Numbered from the stretch's first letter, positions 1 to 14,220 are shown. The stretch: DNA of 64,000 nucleotides from Beaufortia kweichowensis (GCA_019155185.1 CM032816.1:5620510-5684509), one strand, 5' to 3'. Numbers and translations: made by a program. The notes: generated from the sequence alone by a model not told the origin.

Positions 1-1327
1 AATCAGATTTTCTCCCATAAGCAAGTTTAAAGTGCAAAACAGCATTGGGAGAAACCACAGAGCCCCATCATGTCTTTGGCTATTATTGGCTGCCTGGGAG
101 AAGCTGTGCAGATCTTAAACCTCCAGAGGGGAATTCAGCTGTGCTCCGCATGCTACTCCACAGACCTCGTGTCACTCAAAACTTGTGGCAAACTACATTC
201 CCAGCACGCTTCCAACGCAAGCCACATCTACTGAAAACTCTAATGACGTACTTCCTTGGAGGTAAAATGTGTTTTAATGAACTTTTATGAGATGAAGGTT
301 TGGGTAGATCTCCATTACTGAAGCTTAGATGAGATGAATTGGTTACACGGCTCACGCTAAAATAATCTTAAGATTTCTCTCATTGACGTCTGTTCCCTAA
401 AGAATGTCTGGGACACACGCATGCCTGGCTCATTGTAATGCGGCAGATGTTTGTGATTGTTGAATGTTCTGTCCTAATGTATTTCTCAACACATGACAGA
501 AGCTGGAAAATGAGTTGTTTACTGCATCACGTCTCTTAAGAAACAGTGGCTGAGTGGCAGGCATATCGGTCTGTTCTGGCAAAACACAATTTCAGTCTTT
601 TTTATCGCGGTGAGAAGTGTGTGTTTATTGTACATTCCATATTTTGAATGACAGTCTTTCTGTTGGTTTGTAGTGTACACGCAGCTGTGACGTGCTGTGT
701 GTGTTAGTTTTGAGCAGTTGTTAATATAACATAATAAATAACATAACTTTGAATGTCATGACTGGCCAATCAGAATCAAGTATTCTGAAGCGCAGTGTAA
801 TAAATAAAAATTAACATTTTGTTTTCATTTATCATAGAATTTGCTGTATGCACAGTCACTTTCTGTCAGCTGTTTGGATGTTATTCTATGCTCGCAAAAT
901 TTTTGGATATAAACTAATTATAATATAAAATATATGACTTATGCAATGCACTATTAGTTCTGAAGTCATACAATCGCAAAGCTTTGTGTAGGAAACACAT
1001 TTAATACCAATTACACAATTGGTATTAAATTGGTGAGCTAAGGTGTACGAAAATATTGAATGACAACTTAAATTTAAGTTTGTCACATGAAGCTATTGTT
1101 TGGCTTGTGGAGCGTTGACTGCTTTTCTTTTGCTTTCTGATTAAAGCTACTTTCACTGTATTTCCAACCTAAAAACGTCATGCAGTCATACATGAAAATC
1201 TGGAATAATATGAGGATGAACAGAGATCATTTTCATATTAGAGTGAATGTTTCATCGATAGCGAAAGTGGATGATTTGATTCATTAATATTTCTTGATCT
1301 GGATGAAATGAATGTTGAAACACTCAC
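1..1327. other. fbxl22 intron and unassigned sequence
   Basis: This stretch lies downstream of fbxl22 exon 1 on the minus strand. I inspected the minus strand at roughly 100-300 for the leucine-rich-repeat half of FBXL22 and found no open frame resembling it, so most or all of this is probably intron and exon 2 lies beyond the left edge. The short reading frames here show no recognisable protein. Confidence 0.5.
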
Positions 1328-1662
1328 ATGTGGCAAACACGCTTCAGGAAGTCACTGACGAGACTCTCGTGCTTGCTGCAGAGATCCTTCTGGAATGTGG
1401 TTTTCATCCAGTCCTCGATGTTACACACTTTGACCCTGCTGGAGTGCCAGCATATAGCCAGGTACCTTAGCGAAGGGCCCAGGACAAAGTTGTCTTTCCT
1501 CAGCTCGCAGGGAGACCTGAAGTGAAGGATCATCCATAACTGAGGGTCCAGGAAGACTTCTTGTAGCCGCGAGCAGGTCAGAGACAGGCTCCGGCGACTA
1601 TCCTTGTCCAGGTATGAGAAAAGGTGTAGCAAACATTCCTGATCCAGTTCTGTGAGATGCAT
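1328..1662 (-). CDS. fbxl22: F-box and leucine-rich repeat protein 22, exon 1 (partial)
   Basis: FBXL22 is a small F-box protein that recruits substrates to an SCF (SKP1-CUL1) ubiquitin ligase; in vertebrates it is enriched in heart and skeletal muscle at the sarcomeric Z-disc. The start at 1662 opens with MHLTELDQECLLHLFSYLD, closely matching the mammalian N-terminus. Residues about 1-45 form the F-box; then come the family-specific stretches FVLGPSLRYLAICWHSSRV and SKHESLVSDFLKRVC. The exon ends at 1328 with a GTGAGT donor on the minus strand, leaving an incomplete codon. The leucine-rich repeats belong to the next exon, which I do not find and which is probably off the window. Orientation downstream of usp3 matches the order in human. 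Confidence 0.93.
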
Positions 1663-3500
1663 AGCGAGGCAGAAAAGGGGGATGAAAGCAAATAAGATGA
1701 TTCAGGCTTACATCCACAAAGCAGCAATGAGACTGTGACATGTGTTGCGTGGCCTGGATATGTGGTTCTCCTCCAGACTCATACAGGCCTTGCACAAATA
1801 AGGTCGTGTGGAATGGGGGTTATTTTAGGAGGACAACTGCAGGCACGGTCAAAAATGGAAATGTGTGAGGCACATGGACTCTCTCGGTCCATCTGTCTCC
1901 ACCGTTTGGACAGGAGGGACGTTTAGAGTCTGGCGGCTTCTGTTTATCACTTGCAAGAGGCTTCGCTCAGCGCCTTGCATCGTGGGGGATGGGAGTGACG
2001 TGGGGAGACACTTGTTGTGAATCACTTTTTGTACAGTTTGGTCCTCTGAATAAATGCAGTACAATTCTACGAAGTTTAAAGGTTAAATGCTTGCCATTAG
2101 TTTTGTAGATAAGCACATGTAGTGTTTACATTTTTATAGACCTTTGTACTTGTAATTCTAGAATTTGAATTGAATGATTTAGACTAAACAGTGAAGAAAA
2201 TGCTGCCAACACATGCCTGGCTTATATAGGAAATCCTTCAGGACTGTTATAGCATTTTCAAGAATGCCAAGAGTATCTAGGCTAATTTCAGGTTTCATCT
2301 TGTAAATCAAGTTTTGATTTAGCTATTTAAGCTTAATTTTTTCTGAATTGTGGAAAGTAGTATTAATAAATAAAGAATGGTTTATCTAATGGTACACACT
2401 GTACTTTGTGGTCTTCTAGCAGCCTAATATCAGCTGTCCTCGCCAAAGGATAAACCCCAGTAAGGGATGAGGAAGGCATTAGTTTTTGGAAGCATCTCAA
2501 ACTGAAGTGAAAGTACAGGGTGAACTTAAAAACCAAGTAAATATACCACAGGAATTTCTGTCCCCTTACTGGAAACTCATTTTACTGAAGCAGAAAATCC
2601 TTAATATGTATATTTCTGCATACTGCTTTACAGTATGTCAAACGTGTAAATTGCCCAAATATGCAATACCTGGATGACCCAACACAATCTCATCGCAGTT
2701 CATAACTAATTTGTTTGTAATTTGGCTAATTTGTACATTTAATACTGCTTTCGTCCAAGTGATGTTCAGTTTGGGGTTGGATTTAATTATTGCTTTTTTC
2801 TTGTACTTTTTACAATTCACATTGACCTATAGGGCAAAGGACAATCCCAACAATGCTGGTGTAAGTAACTCAGATAATTTAAAGATGCTACTATTTTTGT
2901 AGCATTTTAATTAGTCAAGTTTACTTTTTTAATACAAAAGATCTTTAAAGCACACCGTAAGACTCATATTACTTTCCATTCATCTTTTTTAAATATAAAG
3001 AACGTGTTCAGTACATTTTTCCTTGTGGAATTTAACATACAGTATACTGTAAAACTACTGTACTCGTGATATGGTACCTGATTAGCACCTGACATCATTA
3101 GGTGCTGTGGTGAGAGCCATAAAAGGGTTTGACCAGCACGCACACCAAATGAGTCACTCTCAATGAGTCACGACGCACCAACACAACGTGAGATTATTGG
3201 CAGCTGTGACCTGGAAAGAGACAACTTTACTCCTCCCTAAAGACGACTTCAGAAAGACACCTGTGTGAAAAAGAAAATAAAGCGTGCCGAGCAGATGTTC
3301 CTCCTCGCAACACCCATCAGGAGCAGTACCTCGCCGGCACGTGACGTGTGGGGAGCCCCGGTGTTTGTTCTGCCCTCGGGAGCTCGTGCGAGTGTGTGGG
3401 TGGTGGCAATTGATAGAAGGAGCGAGGAGAACGGAAAATAAAACTCACAAAGAGACTCGAGCACGCTGTCTTTGTTTCTAAGAGGTTTACGTCATTAAAG
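1663..3500. other. fbxl22 upstream region
   Basis: This covers the 5' flank of fbxl22 and the space towards the usp3 3' end. A CArG-like element with one mismatch to CC(A/T)6GG lies at 1849-1858, about 190 bp upstream of the fbxl22 start, which would suit a muscle gene but is weak evidence. I see no supported gene between 1663 and 3500; the short reading frames are not conserved-looking. Confidence 0.4.
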
Positions 3501-5232
3501 CTATTCAGCATTTACATTTCACGGTGGGTGACATTGAAATCAGTTCTTTGAAATAAGAACAAGTCTGAGAACTCATGTACAGTGCTTTCAGCATACTTTT
3601 AAGAGGGAAAAGAATAACACGCTTGTAGTCTCGCACGTTGTATGTTTCTCTGAACCCTCACACATAGTTAAGAACACAGTGTACGCTATTGTCTAACACT
3701 TATGAGAACATACAAATTGAGCAATGACATAACTTTTTCTATGTACAAAATACACCCTGCTAAACCACAACCATTTCACAGGTGTCAGGTCCTTTGCATT
3801 TCTAAATACACACACCCTGGAAAACACGGACATCACTGGGACGCTATAGACAAAACAAGTTATTAAATAAAACACACCTTCATAAAACTAACAACATCCT
3901 CGTGTTTGATGTCTGGAACAAACTCTGTAACACAAAACATTGTATTGAATTATTGTTTTCTCATTGCAATAGTCTTTGCATTGTTTCTGTCTGCCTCAAA
4001 TGACACAATCAATTCATTCAATGATCACCTGATGCATATTGCACATAAAAATGGCATGCATTTGCTTAATATGACATATCATTAGGTAATCTGATCTGGG
4101 AACAAGTTACGAACATTCTTTTGGGAAACAAAGGTGTGTTTACAGGGTGCCTCTTGCACATGGAAATGGCATGTGAAAAGAAAAACTGATGTACTGTCGG
4201 TTGGCCAGACATGAGTTTTCCCAAGTGGACTTTAATTGGTCAGAATTAGCTGCAAAGTAGACCACTTAATGCCATTAGGTAAACGACTGGCCTTTAGAGA
4301 TTTGGTAATTACTAAATATTCCTTTCAAAGCAATTCAATACAAATAATTTTTACATCGCTAGCGCAAGTCAAATGCTAGAATAATTGCTTAAATTGTGTA
4401 TTTAAACAGGAAAGAAATAATAGATATGCTAAAGAGAAACCGGGATAAACGTTCCCTTTGACAATCTGAATAGGAACAAATCTTGCATTTGACATCAATC
4501 TCATATCACGAAAAGATGCACAGAGACTTCGGCACAACCTGCATCCCTTTAATTCTACAATGACCAAAACTGTACATCTTTTAAGCTTAAAATAAACAAA
4601 ACACATGAGCTAGTGGACCCTTCCGACAAACAGTTTTCACATTAGTGAGGTGATAGCCGAGTTTAACTACTGCTTCGTGATACAAATGACACCTTATTTT
4701 AATCGCATACAAATCAAAGATTTCAAGTTTTGGTTTTTGAAAACACCCCCACATCAATACAGACCAATACATCAGGTTCAAGGACAAGCAAAGCACTCAA
4801 ACAAGAATGAGTTTCAGAGTTTAACAGAATGTTCCTGGAATAGCCAGGAGACCGCTGTGCTCGATGCAGAAATGTGACGGCTGTAATCAATTTCAAATGA
4901 CACAAAAACACTCAGCGAGAAAAATATCTGATTAGCAGTTGTAAAGCGGTTTGTTCAGTCAATTTGAGTCGCCTGTTTTCTCATAAACATAAACAATTAC
5001 ATCTGTAATCATTTCTCATTCTTACACCAGCGGCATATGAAAGCAAAAACCGGGATGATGTATTAAAGGAAAAGTGGTCAAGTCTATACATAAGCAGCAA
5101 TTTGACTGGTAATTAGGTTTTGTAATGCTGAAATTATAGAGGATTGTGTAAGATGGTGCACGTATTAAGGTCCATTGACTGATCTGAGATCAGTAGGGGT
5201 GTTGTACTGATCTGGAGGCAGTATGGTAAATC
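3501..5232 (-). other. probable usp3 3' UTR and flank
   Basis: This is A+T-rich sequence directly downstream of the usp3 stop codon with no credible coding frame. Long 3' UTRs are usual for USP3. Minus-strand ATTAAA-type poly(A) signals occur at about 4549-4554 and near 4228, but I cannot tell which is used. Confidence 0.4.
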
Positions 5233-8200
5233 TTAAAGCTTGGGTTGAGTCGCTGATACTGGCTTGTCTTGATTGGTATGTTCAGTGTAGAAGAGGATAT
5301 AAGCCTTGGCTTTGATCACGGCCTCCTCGCTGACCGTAGTGACCGTGCTGTCGTTGAAGTGATACCACTGGCCCTCGTGCCGCCCATATGCTGTGTAATG
5401 ACCGGAGCCGATGCTGCAGAAAGAAAAAGAAGGAGATGTGCAATTTTACTTAACCACTTAATACTGGATTAATGTTAGTTTGTGATTATCTGATTTGACA
5501 GACAGGAAAGATCACCAGTGCTTCTGATATACCATCTCCCCCTAGTGGGTAATATGAGAAGTGAACTACTGTCTGACTTTCTCCAGTTAAAAAACATTTC
5601 TGTTATCAGTAGGTTGAAAAACACTCACAAGGGAAAGACTTAACTTACCCAGATCCATGATGCACGACTACAGCAGCGAGATCATACAGGCATCTCTCAG
5701 GCAAGCTGTTTTCAGGCTGAGCGTAATACGAGCATTACATTAATGTTTGATATATACAGTTAAAATATAAATAAATATAATAATAACTCCTAATTGAATT
5801 CCATTGATAAATTGATAATCTCACCTCTAACAAGTAGCTTTTCATGTCAAGGCCTCGCATAGGAAACTCCACGTATGTGTCGACCTTATTCCTCAAAAAT
5901 GCTGTCCAGTGAAACCTCTTTAGATGCAAACAAAGGACCTGCATGGTTGAGAAGAGCATTTGTCATTTCAAACTATTTTTGTATATATACACATTTGTTA
6001 AATTTCTTTATGTAACCAATAAGGTACGAGAAGATTTATTGTGGGTATCGGTAGGCATTAGCCGCCAGTACCTCACCTCACACACAATACAAGTATTAAA
6101 GCCTTAAAATATGCATCAATGATACTTTTATGAAATAAAAATCACTAAAAGCCTTCCTAAAAGTGAAAAAAAAATAGTCCCTGACAGTTATTCACATCTC
6201 TTACCTTGGGTAGTTTCTGGATCCAAAACTTCTTGGTGGACTTTTGTCTCTTTTTGCACTTGTGACACATGTAGAGCTCTGTCTCATCAAGATCCTCCAG
6301 GTCTGTGAAACTACGAAGACAATCTAAAGCCACCAGAGAGATGTTAGAGAAAAATCTATTTAAAGCAACAGTAAAACACCCAAAACACCCAAAAATCTAA
6401 ATGAAAGATGTATTAAGTTTATGTTTATGAACTACTTTTATGGAGATCATTTCTCCTACCTTTCAAAGTGCATGTTGGCCCTGGTTCTTGGTCTTTTGTG
6501 GTCTTGATTCTGAACTGGCTTGGAATGTCCAATGAAAGATCTGGAAGAAAGAATGATTTAGCGTAACCATGATACCATACAGCAGGAAAGCTTTTGGAGT
6601 GACATCAAAAATACTTAATATTAAAAAGATGGGCCACTGCCGTTACTATGAATGGGGCGGACTGCAATGCTCAATATGGCCGCTCTAGCGACGGAAGATA
6701 AAAATGACCAATCACAAATCGATAAAGATTGACGTTTCTCTAGGGGAGGGGCTGTTTACGGTGACTCGTGAGGCACATGCGCAGTAGCTGAAGCGATCTC
6801 AAAAAGCTGGGTTTTTTTAACTTATGGTTATGGTACAGTTAACGTCAATTTTAATTGTAGGATTGTCAAATTGTAATTGTCGGAAATATGTTATTGAATT
6901 GCGATTTTGGAAAGCGATTGTAGAAATATTTGCCTTTCCCCATTCAATGACATGGGACAACATGGGACTGTTGTCTTGATGGTCTTGTTAGGAGGCGTTG
7001 CAAACATGGTGGAGGAGTGAACTGACTCCTGTAAATGGATTTTGGTGACATGCTGAGTTGACGTCTCACCTAGGAATGGGTCGAATTTTCTAGACTCCGT
7101 CCCACATATCAAGCAGTTGACTTCATTCTGTAGGATACCACCAAAAACAGATGTGACGATAGTAGAGGTCCCATTTCTAAAACACAAAACAACATGAATG
7201 CAACAATGATTTACGTGCCATGCTCTATAATTAAACAAGCTCACAAAAGTACAGTTCCCGAGACTTTGTAAAGGCAAGTCTAGCCGATCTATTCAAAGAG
7301 GGATTTACTCTGACATTTTGTTTAGCACAATCCACTGAGCACACCATAACACTGCACTTCCTTTTCATTAACCCCGGCAGATCCACGCAGGACCTAGGGC
7401 TTCCTCACGTGGCGTTTGCCGTCTGCAGCTATTAATTCAAACACAACGGGCGGCTTTGCCTCTAGCAGCAGGGAAGTGTGGGAACAGTTGTCTCTGTCTT
7501 GGAAAGAAAGTTACCTCTGCGTGGCATAAAGACTTATCTTCATCACTGCTGCTCACAAACTTGCTAAACTAGCGGGGAAGATACAGAATAAGCGGTAACC
7601 TGCTGAGACAGTTTTACCTTGATTTAGAAGTGTCCCCCAAACCATCTGTGTGCTTTTCACTAACAAGATTAAGAGAAGTGTCAGCACTGTTGTTCTGTTT
7701 GTTGTCAACTTGTGGTTTAACAATTGTTTAAAGAGGGAAGGATGTGGTCATACATGCAGCATTTGCTCTCAGAGGGATGTTTGAGTCGGTCAGGAGACAC
7801 AGCAGGACTGGGTGAGCCGTTCTTGCTTCCCTGCAGCTCTCTGTGGAGGTGATCCAGTAAATAACGCAGGAATTCATGAGCGTCCTGCTGCTGGTAACCC
7901 CTGCAAGATTAGTTTAGGATTATGAGTTATTCATCAGGGCAGCAAAAAACATCATTAGGTCATTGTACTATAAGTATCCAAATTAATTTTCTTGATGGCT
8001 ACTGAAATTAAAAACAGAATGGAATAAAAATGGACGAAATACAATGAACTAAAAACTTGATTATGATATACCTGAAACTTGGCATTATTTTCCAGATAAC
8101 ATAAAAGAGAGCATCTGGACTGAAGGCGGTCTGACTCCCCTGCCAAAGTGAACAAAGAGTTTTTCTAAACTCCTCAACCAGAGATCTGCAAAAAATTATT

Positions 8201-11200
8201 TGCATTTTAGTTGAGATTACGGGAATCTCAGATATAATGTACTTTCTATTTCATGCATGCCAAAAATCTAAAACCCAAAATATGATTTTGAGCACTATTT
8301 GAACCCAAGGCCACCCCTCCCTCTTTGTCATCCAGTGGAGAGGACCTTACACACTGCTGTCCCCTTGACTTCTGGTGTGGTACATTCTCCTTCCAGCCGT
8401 TTTCCCGCTTCGTAAGGCCACTGAGGGCAATTCCTTGAAATAACAGCTGAACACCTGGATGTTACTGGAGATAGAAAACAAAAACCAGCTTTTAGCCACA
8501 TGGAGATGTCGCTAACATACAGTAACTGGCAATGTTGATCAAAATTGACTTTCTGGTAAATCTTTCCAAACGGCAATTAAACAAACATCGACGATGAGCC
8601 AAAATATTACAAAAACCCTGCCAAGTTTTCCTTTTCCATGGACTAATACCAGCTAAACTGCGCAAATGGAAAGGTATTTGAGGTAGATTTAGTGTCCTTA
8701 GATAGGACAGGCCATAAAACAAAGTCAACTCCACACATTTGGTGTTATACAAAAAATTATTATTTAAAAAATATATATTTTTTCATTAAAAAAAAGAAAC
8801 AGTGACAGTACAAATAATATTGACTATCTGCTATCTGTTATTTTGGAGCTTTTGGATGAACTACTCCTTTAAGTGAGAAATCTTTCTGGCGGACGGCTGC
8901 CAAAACAATTTGCCGTTCAAAAACCTCAGAAACCCGAAGCATTAAACTTAAGTGAAATGAATGCTTCCTCTGACTAGTTCAAAATAACACCCGCTGTACG
9001 ATGGATGTGATATCTGGCACGAGCCGCTGGCTGTGGTTTATGCGTCAGCCCGGCCAGTGCAAGGTTGGCTGCGGTGAGCAAGCAGACGGCCTAATCTATC
9101 CGCTGGCCGCTCACCAACCTCAACTCCAGCCAGCACACTGGCCGCAAAGACACCGCCGTCTGCCGGCACATCCCGGAGGCTCCAAGAAAGAGCAGCGAGT
9201 CATTCCGACCTCAACCACCCCGGCCACCCGTATGTCCTGATGGGCTACGCATCGCTGACTGCCCTTGGCTCGGTCACAAGCGTTGCTCTCACCTTAGAGA
9301 TTGGAGAATGGCATTCATAAAACAGGTGTTGCCCAGGTTACGCAGGCCCGTGGCGCACAAAGCTGGAGCGCCTTCCTGTGTGGGATCATTTAGAGAGAAT
9401 TACGGCACATGGAAGGGCACGTTTGATAAATAACGCATTTTGATTAAAAAGTGAGTGCTACTCCACTTTGCTAATTAAAGAGCTCATTGCCAAACATTTA
9501 TTATGATTTACAAGGCAAAAATGCAAGTACTTTATGACTTGAGTAGCTTTATAGCAGTAGCTTCATCAATATTTCTACTTCATCGACAAGTTGTGACCCT
9601 GTCTCTAAAAACTCAGCTAAAGTCGTTTTATTGTGATTTACTGTTTTCTACATAAAATCATAATGCAAAAAAATATATAAAGTAAAGATCTTAAATACAG
9701 ACTAAGTAAGGCCATGTCAAGGGTTAAAATCAATGTTTAGGAAGCCAACTTTGGGTATTTTTGTGCAAAATAATAAAACGATAATAGTTTTAATAATAAT
9801 AATTAATATCTGTATTATAAATGACAATATGAGTAATCTCTAAATCAATCATACAATTTATAATTAATTATTTTTATCATTTATATGGCTATGACTACTT
9901 TGATTATCAGATTTAAGTACATTAGACTGGATTTCTCAGACAGAATCACATTTTCATTTAAACATGTAAGATTCAACAATTTAACTTACACCATCTTTTT
10001 TCAGTTTGCTGTCAGGAGAGGAACTATCTGAAAGTTTTCTCTTCCTCTGCCTCTCGGTATTAGACACAGAGCTGAATGAAGTAAAAAAAAATATTTTGTC
10101 TATGTAATCCATGTAGAATAAACCAGCTCTCATTAAGCCACTGAAATGGCTGGGGTACAATTTCAAACTTTTTTCAAAATTCCTATTCATTTCTTGGTAT
10201 GCAGTACTTTTAATGAGAAAAACACAACTGACTGCGGCTTTTAAAACTGGCCTCGATTCACGTACATTATCATTACAAATAAACAGCCCATCAGCAATGC
10301 TGGTTTCCTTTGCCTTTTTAAAATTTCATCATGACTTAGACCTACTTTTCCAAACTCTGAAGATGCTCTCTGACCCTCTGCACGTGACCCAGTTTTGTGT
10401 CGTTCACCACAAATTCATCACATCTGTAACTGTAGAAAGACATTATGAAGGTCAATATGATCATTTGCAATGCCTTTTAAAGACATCTCTTAAAAAATTT
10501 TATGAAAAAGATACTTGAATTTAACTAACCAGAATGTGCTGTAACTGTTACAGTCCATGCACACAGAGTGCTGCTGACATTTTTCTCGATCTGGCTTCCT
10601 TTGACCACCAGCGGGAACCTGAATGTCCTCAAAATGCTTTTTCGCATGGCCATTAACATACCTGCCGGATGACAACGAAAGCCTTTAAGTATGATGTTGA
10701 AGACAGATGTAAAACAGCTTAAATTACTGTAAACATCTAAAATATTATTTTTTATAATTTCTCAAAACAACAAGCTGTGAAATTACTTGTGGATGTTCTG
10801 TTTAAATTGTGAAAAAGGAATGAGACCACACGCAGGCTGAAATTTTCAATTTTCTTTTTATGGACATACATAAACGCTCACCTTCCACAATGCACGTTCA
10901 AACACGTCAAGCAAACCCAGGGGCTTTTGTTTGATCTGCAAACTACAAAACATGGAAAAGCATATGATTAACATCCACGATATGATTCAGTCTATTTTGA
11001 ATAAAACCAGACTAACATGCCCAAAACATTATTTATTGCATAAAACATTGCTTTGTGAAAAGATAAGCATCATGTTAACCTCGTGTAAATCTGTTTTTGA
11101 ATGTGATCTCAGTTCTTGCCTGCTGGGAAAGTGAGCGTTCTTCTAATTGCCTTGATCACCTTCCCTCCGAGCTCACAGCTAGCATCTGAATTAGCCGTTG

Positions 11201-13087
11201 CTAAGTAACGGTCAATTCTCGTGAATGCCGTTCTGTGCACGACCCAGCAAATGTGGAAAAAGTCAATAGACTCAGACCCTTTATATCTGCTGACTGCTTC
11301 CACGCTGATAAAGAAAGCTTCTTTTATAAACTCTAACGCTGTGATAATGTAACATGCTTTATTTAAAGCAAGCTACACAAAAGAAACAAGTAAAGACCTG
11401 TTCACACCAAAGACGATTCATTATTTCAGAGATCTTTCTAAATGTGGGAGAATAGAGTTCACGCCACAACCATAATGATCACCTTACAGAGGAATGACAT
11501 CATTGTGATCGGTTTTTTAAAGCTAATCAACATTGAGAGACAATCAAAATCTATTTGAATTTAAAGAGCTTGTAATGTAAAACTGCAGCACGCAAGCTTA
11601 GAATAAACATAACATTATCAGCTGTTAACTCAATATTTCCAGATTCAATTGCAATTAAAGGATGATTTGGTTATGAAGATTTATGATAAATAGCTTTTCT
11701 ACTATACCTAAAGCCTCTGCTCCCAAAAGACAAGTTTCATAAGTATGAAATGTGTTAAAAAAAGATATATCGGGCAGTTCTCATGTCATGTGGGTGTCAC
11801 ACCCTATATGTTCATAATCCTTTAGTATAATCTGTCAATACTGTAGTCTTTCCAGCAAAACACATATTACAACCCTTTACAGAAAATTTTGGATGACCAT
11901 ATCAGTGTATGTGAAATAACAAATGTTTTAAACTGTATCATCTCTGTTATGGCAAAAGGTTAAATGTCTGATTTCACCCGAAGCATGTGATTTTATAACT
12001 GTGCATTGAATCTCTAATACATCCCTTCATTCTCATTTCTGTTATATTTGTTTCGTTCAAAGATTTCAGACATGCTAAAGATCAGACATCAGATTTTGCA
12101 GTGCTTTGAGCTAACAACACTTTTGCTGTTACCATGAGACCTAATAGCCAACTTTAAATCCTCAACAACCCTTAATGGTTTCCTTTAAATGCTGTCCCCC
12201 AAGAAACCAACACTTACTGTTAATTATAATTGTTTTACTAATACTTTGCTAAATGCCATCTTCAAGAACCCAGCCAAGAAAAGGGCTCGATATAAAGGCT
12301 CACAATTCAGGTATACTGCAAATCTGTCTTGTGTGATTAAGTGGTTTTTAATGTCTTAGATAATGACGCTACTGTTGTAAAGCCTCCATGATGCATGTTT
12401 ACAGGCATTATTTCCGGTTTATGATAACATCAATGTCTCCTACTGCTTTATATTCTTATCAAGATATATTATATATTAATAAACTACCAGATACACATTA
12501 GATCGAAAGCTCGAAATAAACAAGAAACATTACAGTAGATCACAAATCGCAGATTAAAAATCAGATTAAAATCCACAAAGTCTCCCTCACACAATTTACT
12601 AAAAACAAACACTGTGAGGGCATTTTAAAGCGAGAAGGGCGTAAACATGACCTATCATACAGTTTTATATATATTTAAAACAAATGCCTTTAATATGATT
12701 CACAATAAGCTTGGCGCTTTTACACTTAAAAGTAGCGAAATTGACTGCTGTGTAAATCTAAAATTCTTGATTTGGTGTTTGACACAAGCACTAATACGGT
12801 TTACGATCATTAATATACTGTAATGTTTTATTTTTTATCAAGTTTAAGAGTCCAGTAGCACATAAACAACAACAGCCTGCGCTGCTGTGAACATGAAGCA
12901 CTAGCCGGGTGAGCTAGCTCGAGGCATCTCGCAAGAAACTGACTGTATTATTACATATTATTTGTCAATAATCGTGAAAATACGCGTGTGACTCACCAGT
13001 ACAGCACCATGAAGAAGGAGAACCGTTGGGAAAGCGGGTCGGGTCCACTGTCATACAGACACTGGAGTTGAGGTGAGGGCACTCCAT
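5233..13087 (-). CDS. usp3: ubiquitin carboxyl-terminal hydrolase 3
   Basis: USP3 is a nuclear deubiquitinase that removes ubiquitin from histones H2A and H2B and acts in the DNA-damage response. Fifteen coding exons join in frame: 13087-12997, 10942-10882, 10661-10530, 10429-10346, 10071-9990, 9375-9293, 8464-8351, 8185-8072, 7900-7754, 7176-7070, 6540-6460, 6323-6205, 5938-5825, 5716-5649, 5413-5233. They total 1578 nt, or 525 aa (human 520). The start MECPHLNSSVC matches the mammalian start. Residues about 1-110 form the ZnF-UBP domain (CCTVCRSNKSPWVCLTC, then HSVCMDC). The USP domain shows the Cys box LRNLGNTCFMNAILQSL, the QQQDAHEFLRYLLDHLH motif, two zinc-binding CxxC pairs (CLIC and CHKC), the His box GSGHYTAYG and the final FNDSTV. 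All catalytic residues are present, so the enzyme should be active. Confidence 0.97.
6640..6830. other. G+C-rich intronic segment in usp3 intron 10
   Basis: A block of higher G+C than the surrounding intron lies between usp3 exons 11 and 10. It includes an NRF1-like core around 6775-6785 and several CpGs. It could be an old inserted repeat or a regulatory element. There is no coding signal. Confidence 0.25.
10943..12996 (-). other. usp3 intron 1
   Basis: This 2-kb, A+T-rich intron separates the first coding exon, which encodes the start of the zinc finger, from exon 2. It contains no open frame of note and I recognise no repeat. Its ends are a GTGAGT donor at 12996-12991 and an AG acceptor just above 10942. 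Confidence 0.7.
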
Positions 13088-14200
13088 AACTCTGTGTGTG
13101 CTAACTGCTAATGCACGCGCTGCTGTACTGTACGCCTGTCTGACCTGCGCTGGATGAGTTGTTTTAACAATGCACCTATATTTATCAAATATGCACCAGA
13201 ATTAATAATAAGTTACTCTCCTTTCTATAAGTAGCTTCGTAAATGCATAAAAGTAAAGCCTTAACCTTGTCCTACAGTTTATTGTTATGAGGTTTTCAGA
13301 GCATTCCCAAAACCTACTAGGAAGGCTTTTTGGGCACCACAGGTGCGTTTGCGTTCCCTAAATTCGAAACACACCCCATTATATTGTACTCACTATTTGA
13401 AAGTGTTCATTAATGAGAAATACGATATTTTGATTAAAATTAGTCAGGTTTGGTTGGGTTAGTGTGATTTTATTTAAATGTATACTGGGTAGTAAGATAT
13501 TTATTTTTTGTCGTAATAAAACTACTGTACTAAAGGACCAGAATACTGACTAGACATAACAATGGGTCCTTTTTAGTAATGGACACTTTGGAAACATGAA
13601 GCTTCGAAATCTTTACGAATCTTTTGTTTTGAATCAATGGTTTAAACTGTCACGTGATTCTAGCAAACGAGGCGAGGCTTCGTTACGTCACACTATTTTG
13701 AAACTCCATTAGTTAGCCACTAGGGGGTAGTGATCTCACATGTAATCCATGCCACCCTATGGCAAGCGGTTTCAGAGCTCTATTGACTTACAAAAACAGA
13801 AAGGTTATACATAATGACACTTCTTTCTTGAGAAAGTTTCATTCTTGTCGCATATAATTTTGACATACCAGTATGTTTTCAAATCTAAAATACCATTTGG
13901 TATTTATACATAAAATGTTTAATAAAAAAGAAAAACATTTATAGACATTTTTCAAAAAAGGTAAATACACAAATACAAGTGCTGATATTTAATGGTATTT
14001 AATAATTTTGAATTTATTTGAAATATTTTATTTTGTTCTCTGAGGTGTAAAAACAATATTAATGAAAGTTTTTTTGCTGTAAATATTCATTTTATGATCT
14101 TTTCACGCCACTTTTTCAAAAAAGTGTCACACTGTCTATGCAGACTGTCTATGTGCATTAAAGTTCCCCCTTTAAGAGCCTTCCGGTTAAATAGTCAACA
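13088..14200. other. usp3 / GIMAP-PYD divergent intergenic region
   Basis: About 1.1 kb separates the usp3 start codon (minus) from the apparent first exon of the plus-strand GIMAP-like gene. The usp3 end carries several CpGs near 13090-13140, consistent with its promoter and 5' UTR. No gene is visible. Confidence 0.5.
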
Positions 14201-14207
14201 GTCAGAC

Positions 14208-14220
14208 AGTTTCACTTTGT
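14208..14220 (+). promoter_or_regulatory. ISRE-like element upstream of the GIMAP-PYD gene
   Basis: AGTTTCACTTTGT matches the interferon-stimulated response element (AGTTTCNNTTTCY) except at one position. It lies just upstream of a plausible 5' non-coding exon, whose donor GTAAGT starts at 14310. That exon would splice to the acceptor at 14971-14972 in front of the start codon. This suggests interferon induction, but it is a motif match only. Confidence 0.35.

Noticed and set aside
9001..9240. 79-codon plus-strand frame in usp3 intron 6
   Set aside because: Open because of high G+C; no domain and low complexity in the second half.
10213..10518. 101-codon plus-strand frame
   Set aside because: Shadow of usp3 exon 4 on the minus strand.
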